IMG/VR virus record: IMGVR_UViG_3300010396_000085
Span: 1 to 30,279 of that record
Length of the DNA stretch: 30,279 nucleotides
Strand: one strand, 5' to 3'
DNA from: a virus
The position numbers were made by a program, and so were the translations under genes. Position 1 is the stretch's first letter. Each line of letters opens with the position of its first letter. The notes below the pieces were generated by a model. The model was not told where the DNA came from, did not search any database, and saw nothing but the letters and a program-made list of their open reading frames with translations. Shown piece after piece: positions 7,444-13,464 of this stretch.

Positions 7444-9560
7444 TGGTCGCCTCCTTTTTTTACGACCACATGCGAAACCCAACGGTGCCGACATTCCGGA
7501 TTTTTTCCCCACCACCCGCCTTTCCGGTCCCACACACTATACCCTAACCGCGTGCTGATCTTTTCAATATCGGATCGGGAGTAGATGCGGTTAAGGGCGA
7601 TCATGCGCCGGCAGAAGGGTCGCGAGCCCGGAATAATAGTCGGCCCAACACCTGGCTTCACCTCGTAGCTATATTTCACAAAGACCGTCGCCGGGTTGAG
7701 CGATCCCTCCCTCGGCGGAGGCGCTAAGATGTCGGTGTCCGATACCGTATGCTCAATGACCATGTCGTCACCTTCTACCTCCGTGCTTTCTTCCAAGTAT
7801 CCCCTGGTAACGAGGTCCTGTATCTTATTCTCCACATAAGACAGGGATTGCCCAATTGTGTCAGCGATCACCTGGGCCGTAATACGTTTATCTTTCCGGA
7901 TGAGCTCGATGATCCGGTCCTCTGTGATTGTGACGTCGTAATCCGCGAATGTTTGAATGAACTTCGCCTCGTCATCTTTGGCTTCGGCGTCGGTCGAGAA
8001 AATAACCTTCTTGGTGCGCAGGATGTCGAAGTCGTCCTTGCAATCACCGTAGGCATCGAACAGCCCGATAATGCCATCCTCGTCATAGACGGCAGACATA
8101 GCGCCGGGCGCCGATGAGGTGATTCCCAAGATGTGATCGATATCGGTGTCGGCCAAACCAAGACCTGTACGCAGGAGTGTCCGCGCCTGCATTTCCGATA
8201 ACTGACCTTTCCCGTATTGGCGAATGATCCGGAGCAACTGCTGGTGTTGCTTGGTGGACAGGTTCTTGATGTTTTCGTTGACCGCTGCATCTACAGATGG
8301 AATGCCAGGAGAATCCACTTTGGTAGACGGCGCAATGGGTGTGGTGGGTGTCGGCCGGTTGTCGGCACCGATATTCTCCAGGTTCCACATTTCTTTGGGA
8401 ATACCAAGCTTTTCAAAGACAAAGGCCTTGGGCAGTGAGTTGATGACGTCTTTGACGTCGAATTGAACACCGATAGGGTCTAGCGGCCGCAAGGTATATT
8501 CGCCCGGCCATTGACTGAACGGTATGAGCTTCGCGATCTGCCGGTCGAACGCATGCGACTTCGGCTTGCCATACGTGCTTTGGAAGATCGAATATGCGGT
8601 ATAGAGCTCGGTATTTCCGCCCAGCTGCCCTTCCGTCTTGATGCCGAAAAGCATAGGGCTCGTGACCTTGTGGCCGCTGAATATCTCCTGCTGGCAGATT
8701 TGATTGACCTGCGCGAAGAGTTTATCCAGCTCCGTAGCCGACAGATCCTCTACGTCCACGGACTTGTCCTTAGTCTTATTGAAGACCATGATGAACCGGC
8801 CGGCGTTCTCGGCGCCCGTGAATTTCTGGGCCATCCGCCGCTCCATTTCCCTCTTCTTATCCTCGGAAGGTTCGCCGTCGTAGAACTGGAGCATTTTCGA
8901 CGGCATCATCCCGTTGCGAATTGCGCTGAGATTGAACTTGCTGATCTCGATATCGGTCTCGATGTAGTTGTTGCTGCCAATGTATTCAGGAAGCGGATAG
9001 AACCGGACCATCGGCCGGTATTCCCGGTAGGCGAATATCTGGGTCGTAAAAGGCTTCGACGGGTCAAAGTTCGGGATAAACTCTTCCTGCTCTTTGGATT
9101 TCAGGTCGCGGACATTCCATGTCTCTTTCCAGTAGTAGCCATCGCCTTTTTTTGACCGCCGCAGGGTTGAAAAATCGACGTGATAAAATTCACATATGCG
9201 TCCGATCCGGTCGTAAACGACCTCAAGATAAAATCCGCCATACGTCTCGATATCCAGCAGGCTCATGCTGGATACATCGTTCAGTGTTTCCTCGAGGCGG
9301 TTGCAGACAAAGTCTCCATTCTCATAGCCTTCGCCGAAGATGTATTTGGTCTTGCCGGTGACGATGGCGTTGTGCTTGCCCGACTTGTCGAAAAGGTAGG
9401 TCAGGTATTCGGGGTACATATTATCCTCCCCGTAACGGATATAGTCCTTGCCGCGCACTTCCTTGAAGACGGGTATCTTGCTATCCGCAAACTTCATAAC
9501 GAGGACGTCGGGTCCTGAAACATCGGCAGTCACGGGTGATATAGCAACGGCATTATCCAT
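7440..9560 (-). CDS. Portal protein with C-terminal winged-helix and MuF-like modules
   Basis: 706 residues, longer than a usual siphovirus portal (~400-500). Residues 1 to ~400 look like a PBSX/SPP1-type portal: 'YIRYGEDNMYPEYL', 'TYGGFYLEVVYDRIGRI', 'FYPLPEYIG', 'HKVTSPMLFGIKTEGQLGG'. After a Pro/Thr-rich linker (~415-430) come a helical region (~440-545), a winged-helix-like segment at ~545-595 (ELIRKDKRITAQVIADTIGQ), and a C-terminal module (~635-702) with 'SRPFCRRMIALNRIYSR', 'GYSVWDRKGGWWG' and CRHRW. The last resembles the C-terminal part of MuF-type minor head proteins fused to portals in Bacteroidetes phages; C650, C690 and H692 may bind metal. It would form the dodecameric DNA entry ring at the capsid vertex. 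It overlaps the upstream gene by 8 bases. Confidence 0.85.
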   Translation of the reverse strand: MDNAVAISPVTADVSGPDVLVMKFADSKIPVFKEVRGKDYIRYGEDNMYPEYLTYLFDKSGKHNAIVTGKTKYIFGEGYENGDFVCNRLEETLNDVSSMSLLDIETYGGFYLEVVYDRIGRICEFYHVDFSTLRRSKKGDGYYWKETWNVRDLKSKEQEEFIPNFDPSKPFTTQIFAYREYRPMVRFYPLPEYIGSNNYIETDIEISKFNLSAIRNGMMPSKMLQFYDGEPSEDKKREMERRMAQKFTGAENAGRFIMVFNKTKDKSVDVEDLSATELDKLFAQVNQICQQEIFSGHKVTSPMLFGIKTEGQLGGNTELYTAYSIFQSTYGKPKSHAFDRQIAKLIPFSQWPGEYTLRPLDPIGVQFDVKDVINSLPKAFVFEKLGIPKEMWNLENIGADNRPTPTTPIAPSTKVDSPGIPSVDAAVNENIKNLSTKQHQQLLRIIRQYGKGQLSEMQARTLLRTGLGLADTDIDHILGITSSAPGAMSAVYDEDGIIGLFDAYGDCKDDFDILRTKKVIFSTDAEAKDDEAKFIQTFADYDVTITEDRIIELIRKDKRITAQVIADTIGQSLSYVENKIQDLVTRGYLEESTEVEGDDMVIEHTVSDTDILAPPPREGSLNPATVFVKYSYEVKPGVGPTIIPGSRPFCRRMIALNRIYSRSDIEKISTRLGYSVWDRKGGWWGKNPECRHRWVSHVVVKKGGDQ
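7450..7455 (-). promoter_or_regulatory. Strong Shine-Dalgarno AGGAGG deciding the connector start
   Basis: On the minus strand AAAAAAGGAGG lies six bases upstream of the ATG at 7443. Most genes here lack such a site, so it stands out and supports the short form of the connector-like protein. Confidence 0.7.
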
Positions 9561-9939
9561 TATACGTCTTGAAACTGGCTGTGGAATCGTAAGGGGTGTA
9601 CGCGAAATCAGTGGACCGGTCGAGGATCATCTTGCCGGATTCGATCAATCCATTAGTCTGCGCCGGATCGGTGTTTTCGGCATACTCCTGATCAAAGACC
9701 TGATAATGCCATTCGCCTGGCTGCTTGCCCGCGAAAAGCGTGGCAGGGTCGATCGTGAATTCATTGTAGCGGTCCGGGTAATCGCTCTGGTCGTCGGTGT
9801 TCAGTTTGGCGAAAGAAACCACATCTCTGGTTAGGACGTGTGTGAAAACGAATAGATAATTGGGCTCTGGGATTGTAACCAGTTCCGATAGCGTGAGGAT
9901 AATAGCAACGGCCGCGTCATTTTGCTTGAATCTAAGCAT
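9553..9939 (-). CDS. Bacteroidetes phage structural protein (unnamed family)
   Basis: 128 residues from ATG 9939; a TTG three bases upstream is a poorer choice. The pattern 'AIILTLSELVTIPEPNYLFV', then 'SDYPDRYNEFTID', then 'PGEWHYQVFDQE' is one I know from small proteins in Bacteroidetes phage structural operons, predicted all-beta and of unknown role. It is the first gene after the terminator at 9973-10002 and overlaps the portal start by 8 bases, so it may be translated together with the portal. It carries a leader (ACACTAACGG) nearly identical to that of the gene at 20136-20759. A head- or tail-decoration or adaptor role is possible. Confidence 0.7.
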   Translation of the reverse strand: MLRFKQNDAAVAIILTLSELVTIPEPNYLFVFTHVLTRDVVSFAKLNTDDQSDYPDRYNEFTIDPATLFAGKQPGEWHYQVFDQEYAENTDPAQTNGLIESGKMILDRSTDFAYTPYDSTASFKTYNG

Positions 9940-9942
9940 CAA

Positions 9943-9952
9943 CCGTTAGTGT
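9943..9952 (-). promoter_or_regulatory. Shared leader motif ACACTAACGG before a structural gene start
   Basis: The minus strand reads CCTTTTTGACACTAACGG then TTGATG. The same stretch, with one inserted C and one A-to-T change, precedes the gene starting at 20759. Related forms precede the genes at 12437 and 13087. It may be a translation or processing signal. Confidence 0.45.
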
Positions 9953-9972
9953 CAAAAAGGCGTTTCTGTTTC

Positions 9973-10002
9973 AAAAAAATCCTCCCGTTGCCAGGAGGAT
10001 TT
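9973..10002 (-). terminator. Rho-independent terminator after the tail-tube-like gene
   Basis: On the minus strand a 9-bp perfect stem (AAATCCTCC / GGAGGATTT) with an 8-base loop (TGGCAACG) is followed by a T run. It lies 25 bases after the stop of the gene at 10028-10555 and before the portal-side genes, so it would separate strongly expressed capsid and tube genes from downstream genes. Confidence 0.85.
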
Positions 10003-10027
10003 CAAACAACTAAAAACAAATAGGAGG

Positions 10028-10555
10028 TTATGCGCCGGGCGTCTGCAGGGTGGCGATGATAGCGGGATCAATAAAGGGTGCGAGCTCCGGTTCGGCGCCG
10101 GTGAAGTTCAGTGTATAGCCGTTCCGGTCTCCCCAGGCCGTGCCGGTGGCGGCGGTGCCGGTCTGAAGCATGAGCCCATAGAGGCGTCCGTACAGGCGGT
10201 AGCTGTCATTGTTGTCGTGGGCGATCACAATGAGCTTATTCTTCGACAACAGCAATATTTCATTACGCACGGCCACCTGCTGCTTGTTGAGGATGATCGT
10301 CCCGGCTTGGGTGTAGAACAGGGTTCCATTCTGCCGGTTGCCGGTGATCGTCTCTTCGAAGTTGGCCGTTTCGAGAACAAGTTGGTACTTACGAAAAACT
10401 TTGCCCGTGAGCTTGGTGATCGTCGTAATCGTTCCGCTGCTCTCTACCAGTTCGCCAACGTTCTCCAGCTCGATGAGCCAGCACTCTTTGGTGCCGCCAG
10501 TGCCAACGTCGCAGCCGAAATTATAATCCTGGGTGAGGGCACAACTGGTGCTCAT
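10028..10555 (-). CDS. Putative major tail (tube) protein
   Basis: 175 residues, beta-rich, with 'DYNFGCDVGTGGTKECWLIE' near the start, 'VFRKYQLVLETANFEETITG' and 'RLYGLMLQTGTAATG' in the middle, and a small C-terminal strand region. The Cys and Gly-rich N-terminal pattern is one I associate with Bacteroidetes phage structural genes. Position right after the major capsid gene, the size, and a terminator just downstream fit an abundant virion protein such as the tail tube. A head decoration or stopper protein is the alternative. Confidence 0.6.
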   Translation of the reverse strand: MSTSCALTQDYNFGCDVGTGGTKECWLIELENVGELVESSGTITTITKLTGKVFRKYQLVLETANFEETITGNRQNGTLFYTQAGTIILNKQQVAVRNEILLLSKNKLIVIAHDNNDSYRLYGRLYGLMLQTGTAATGTAWGDRNGYTLNFTGAEPELAPFIDPAIIATLQTPGA

Positions 10556-10595
10556 GGTAGCAAAATATTAAAGGGAGGCTGTGACCCCCGGGTGA

Positions 10596-11552
10596 TTAAA
10601 CGAGTTTGAAGGAAACCACTTCGTTCGGGAACGCCACCTGCACGCCGTATTTAAATGCGGCCTTGAAGCGCAGGTAGTCCTTGAACTGGTCAGGGATCAG
10701 GTCGAAGTCTTCCTCTTCGTTCTCCAGGTCCGTTCCGCCGTACAGGTTGCTCATTCGGGCCGTGAACAGGCGTTTGGTTTGATCCAGTCCGTGAACGGCG
10801 GTGAGCTTGTAGTTGGTGCCGGGGATGATCACCTCGCCATTCTCCATCTTTACTTCGGAGCCAGTAGGCGCGAAGTTGAACAGGTTCTGATCCCTGTAGG
10901 CAGCGATGAAGACCGAGAAGACGTCCCAGCCGCAAAAGACGCGGATATCGTCCTGACCGAGCACATCGGCAGGAAGGTCCTGCCACATGCCATCTACGAT
11001 ACCTTTGATATTCGCCGAGGTGATGCCGGTTGCAACGGTTATCGCCGTGGGGTTGCCGTTGACGGAAGCAGCAGCCGTATCCAGCAGTTTAATGAAACCG
11101 TCGAACCGGGAAAGGTTGGCGTTTCCGCTAGTGGTGTCGCCCTGCCAGATGGCGACCTCCAATTGCTTGGCTATCGTCTTGGTCTTTAGCTCCGTATAGT
11201 CCTGTTCGAAAGGAATCTCGTTTTCCTGGCTGCCTTTTGCAAGGACCTTGCTCAGATATTTGGACCGCAGGTCCTTGACGCAAAGGTCTTCTACGACGGC
11301 AATGTTGCCCACGGTGATCTTGCGCTGGGTGATCCTGGTGGTACCCGAAGAGGTCCGGGTACATCCCGCGCCGTCCTGGAAGATGGCGTCGGTATCCAGC
11401 TGGTTGATCTGTTCGGCGAACTTAATGCCCGTCATGACCGTGCCTTCACTGCGGAGCAGATCGGAGGTGCGGGCACCGAAGATTGATTTGGTGACGAGCA
11501 CATCCGTGTTCTCGATCACATAGTTCACTAAAGTACTAACATCAAAAGGCAT
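10596..11552 (-). CDS. Major capsid protein (HK97-fold type)
   Basis: 318 residues, the usual size for an HK97-fold capsid protein without a long delta domain. Features: an N-terminal arm with 'TLVNYVIENTDVLVTKSIFG'; 'CTRTSSGTTRITQRKITVGN', typical of the E-loop/P-domain start in this group; 'LEVAIWQGDT' (the 'WxGD' element common in Bacteroidetes capsid proteins); an A-domain segment 'VFCGWDVFSVFIAAYRDQN'; and 'RLFTARMSNLYGGTDLENEE' toward the C-terminus. It follows the protease and scaffold-like genes as expected. It assembles into the procapsid shell around the portal. The family call is by pattern, not by search. Confidence 0.85.
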   Translation of the reverse strand: MPFDVSTLVNYVIENTDVLVTKSIFGARTSDLLRSEGTVMTGIKFAEQINQLDTDAIFQDGAGCTRTSSGTTRITQRKITVGNIAVVEDLCVKDLRSKYLSKVLAKGSQENEIPFEQDYTELKTKTIAKQLEVAIWQGDTTSGNANLSRFDGFIKLLDTAAASVNGNPTAITVATGITSANIKGIVDGMWQDLPADVLGQDDIRVFCGWDVFSVFIAAYRDQNLFNFAPTGSEVKMENGEVIIPGTNYKLTAVHGLDQTKRLFTARMSNLYGGTDLENEEEDFDLIPDQFKDYLRFKAAFKYGVQVAFPNEVVSFKLV

Positions 11553-11585
11553 GACTATGACGGTTTAAATTTTTACGATGTTGAT

Positions 11586-12437
11586 TTATGCTTCAGATTT
11601 CACCTTCTTCAGGCTATTGGCAATCCCTTCGAACCTTTGTTCGGTCTTCCCCCGCTTGGCCGCGAAGTCTTCTTTCTTTCCGCTGGTCAGCGTCCGCGGC
11701 TCTGCGGTGGGCAATTCGACAACTTTATCCAGCAGTTCGAACATGGCCTTGATCGTCGCCTCGTGTTTGTCAACCAGCGCTTTTAATGCGACCCCCTCCT
11801 CTTTGGACGCGAACTTCTGCGAGGAAGCCTGAAGCGTTTGGAGGCTGTTCTGATAGGCATTGATGGCGGCGTTCGTATCGGCGAGCCGTTTCTGTTCAAG
11901 TATCTGCCAGCCGAATTCGCTTTGCATGAGCGCCTTGACGCATGTGACCAGCACGGCAGTGAGATCGTCGCCGGAGGCGGTATCGAAGAGCGCTACGAGC
12001 TTTGCTTTGTCGTCCTCATTGTATCCGGATTTACCGGGCACGCCAGCGACTGGGCTTTTCGGCGGAATGGCCGGGGCGCCAACTGCCGGAGATCCTGCGA
12101 CAGGCGGCTTCTTTGCGGCGTCGCCGTCGGGGACGTCCGTTGTTACAGGAGTTCCGCCAACAGGCGTATAGAGCGTGATCTTCCCGGTCGCATCGCAGGT
12201 GATGGTCGATCCATCCTGAAGCGTCAGGATTCCTTCAGGAGCCGGAGCGCCGGAAACGGTAACCATATCGCCAGGGGCGGGCGTGTCGCCGGCTTGCTGA
12301 ACGGCGATCTGTGTACCGTCAATAAGCGTATAGATCGTCGCGTTGGACGTATCAGCGGGCGCAACAGGGGCCACTGGAGCCAGCGGCGGCGCGTCGAATA
12401 CTGCTCTTACCTTGCCAAGAAGTTCTTTCAGACTCAT
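11586..12437 (-). CDS. Putative scaffold / capsid assembly protein
   Basis: 283 residues between the XkdF-type protease and the capsid gene, where scaffold proteins sit. Residues ~35-95 hold a small beta domain with two similar halves ('YTLIDGTQIAV' and 'LTLQDGSTITC', with 'GDMVTVSGAPAPEG' between). A Pro/Ala/Gly/Val-rich linker (~95-135) follows, then a charged helical, coiled-coil-like C-terminal half with a run of Lys/Glu ('TSGKKEDFAAKRGKTEQRF'). A disordered middle and a helical basic tail fit a scaffold that binds capsid subunits and is cleaved by the protease. No enzymatic motif is visible. Confidence 0.7.
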   Translation of the reverse strand: MSLKELLGKVRAVFDAPPLAPVAPVAPADTSNATIYTLIDGTQIAVQQAGDTPAPGDMVTVSGAPAPEGILTLQDGSTITCDATGKITLYTPVGGTPVTTDVPDGDAAKKPPVAGSPAVGAPAIPPKSPVAGVPGKSGYNEDDKAKLVALFDTASGDDLTAVLVTCVKALMQSEFGWQILEQKRLADTNAAINAYQNSLQTLQASSQKFASKEEGVALKALVDKHEATIKAMFELLDKVVELPTAEPRTLTSGKKEDFAAKRGKTEQRFEGIANSLKKVKSEA

Positions 12438-12439
12438 GC

Positions 12440-12449
12440 CCGTTAGTGT
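12440..12449 (-). promoter_or_regulatory. Shared leader motif ACACTAACGG before the scaffold-like gene
   Basis: The minus strand reads TTAACACTAACGGGCATG; the motif partly overlaps the stop codon of the protease gene and matches the ten-base core found before 9939. Confidence 0.4.
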
Positions 12450-13087
12450 TAATCGGTGAAGGATGTTTCGTTTAAGATTTTGCGGATGCTCTGCCGCTGT
12501 TCTGGCGTGCAGGTTTCATTCAGCTTTTCAAAAAAGGTGATGACCGGGTGCTGACTGAACTTGACCGGGACATAATTAAATATCCCTTCGACGGAAAAGC
12601 CTTTGATCTGCCCGTCCTTCACCCGCGCCCATACATCGGGGTTGTTCACCTGCGCGGAGATGAACCAGCTACCTTCGGCCAGATCCTCAAACCCGGTTGG
12701 TGGACGAATGCCCATGGAGGCATCGATGAGGAAAGAATTGAAGATGGTAACATTGTTGACCTGCTGCTGATCGTCATGGAACAGGTTGAACTTCTGCATG
12801 AAGCCTTTGGCGGCAAACTTTTTGACGATGGTGGAGATGGCTCCTGCGTCGAAGACCACGTAGTACTCGCCAAGCTGCTGATCATTTCGGTACAGCGGCA
12901 TGTCGGCGATCATGGCGGGCCCCGAAATGATCTGACGCGCTTCGTCAAGGACGAATTTGGCGACATGCGCTTTGAATGCCTGGAAGTTCCGCTCAATGGC
13001 GGGCCGGTCGACGAGACCAATAAAACTGACCTCCAGGTCTGAATTAAGCTCGGGATCGATCTGCGCGCGGTATAGCTGAAGCTCCAT
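12449..13087 (-). CDS. XkdF-type phage maturation protease
   Basis: 212 residues. Motifs: 'EVSFIGLVDRPAIERNFQAF' at the N-terminus, 'QIISGPAMIADMPLYR' (~53-68), the 'YYVVFD' strand, 'VNNVTIFNSFLIDASMG', and 'GSWFISAQVNNPDVWARVKD' with 'GQIKGFSVEGIF' (~142-170). These are the marks of XkdF-like putative phage serine proteases, which in head modules process scaffold and capsid subunits. The last residues are helical. It is the first gene of the head group on the minus strand and is divergent from the lipoprotein gene across a 74-base gap, so a late promoter may lie in that gap. Confidence 0.85.
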   Translation of the reverse strand: MELQLYRAQIDPELNSDLEVSFIGLVDRPAIERNFQAFKAHVAKFVLDEARQIISGPAMIADMPLYRNDQQLGEYYVVFDAGAISTIVKKFAAKGFMQKFNLFHDDQQQVNNVTIFNSFLIDASMGIRPPTGFEDLAEGSWFISAQVNNPDVWARVKDGQIKGFSVEGIFNYVPVKFSQHPVITFFEKLNETCTPEQRQSIRKILNETSFTD

Positions 13088-13089
13088 GC

Positions 13090-13099
13090 AAGTGAGTGT
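13090..13099 (-). promoter_or_regulatory. Degenerate copy of the leader motif before the protease gene
   Basis: The minus strand reads CGACACTCACTTGCATG. It keeps the core ACACTNAC at about the same distance from the ATG as the three other copies. Confidence 0.3.
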
Positions 13100-13115
13100 C
13101 GATCGGAGCCAGGCG

Positions 13116-13146
13116 TTTCACTTATGCAGTTTTTTCTCTATCTTGG
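13116..13146 (+). promoter_or_regulatory. Bacteroidetes-type promoter candidate for the lipoprotein gene
   Basis: TTTC at 13116-13119 and TATCTTGG at 13139-13146 are 19 bases apart. They resemble the Bacteroidetes primary-sigma consensus TTTG and TAnnTTTG, each with one mismatch. The downstream start codon at 13162 leaves a short A/T-rich leader. It would give this one forward gene its own transcription. Confidence 0.5.
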
Positions 13147-13161
13147 GCGTAAACTATTAAT

Positions 13162-13464
13162 ATGAAACTTGTAATTCTATGTCTGTCAGCTATTTGTATA
13201 GCTTCTTGCGGTGATAATCAAAATGGCTTAATATCAAATATGCTGGTTCGAAAAAAGGCATTAGAAGATTCTATCAGCTTGGCGCACAACGCCGAATCGT
13301 ACTATAGGGCAAAAGCCAGCGATGCGATAAAAACAAGCGCCGACACTGCTGTTTGGCAGCGGCTTGTAGATAGTTCAACGGCGCAATGGTCGCTCGGGAA
13401 AACGCAAGAAAAAGAATTGCAGGCCGTCGAATTTTCGATCGACAGTCTTTCTAAAATGAAATAA
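13162..13464 (+). CDS. Small lipoprotein, phage moron candidate
   Basis: 100 residues and the only forward gene in the window. The start MKLVILCLSAICIASCGDNQ is a lipoprotein signal with lipobox I-A-S-C (C16). The mature part is short, charged and mostly helical, with Ser/Ala/Lys/Glu-rich helices up to the C-terminus. The gene sits alone between the tape-measure gene (convergent, stops abutting at 13464/13465) and the head genes (divergent), with its own promoter candidate. This is the classic layout of a moron expressed apart from the lytic genes. By analogy with phage lipoproteins such as T5 Llp it could block superinfection or alter the host envelope; no family match is visible. Confidence 0.8.
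   Translation: MKLVILCLSAICIASCGDNQNGLISNMLVRKKALEDSISLAHNAESYYRAKASDAIKTSADTAVWQRLVDSSTAQWSLGKTQEKELQAVEFSIDSLSKMK

Noticed and set aside
8511-9155. Long forward frame (about 214 codons) inside the portal gene
   Set aside because: It is the complement of portal codons; the portal reading shows family motifs and the forward one does not. The same holds for forward frames at 10779-11189, 14554-15078 and 15311-16069.
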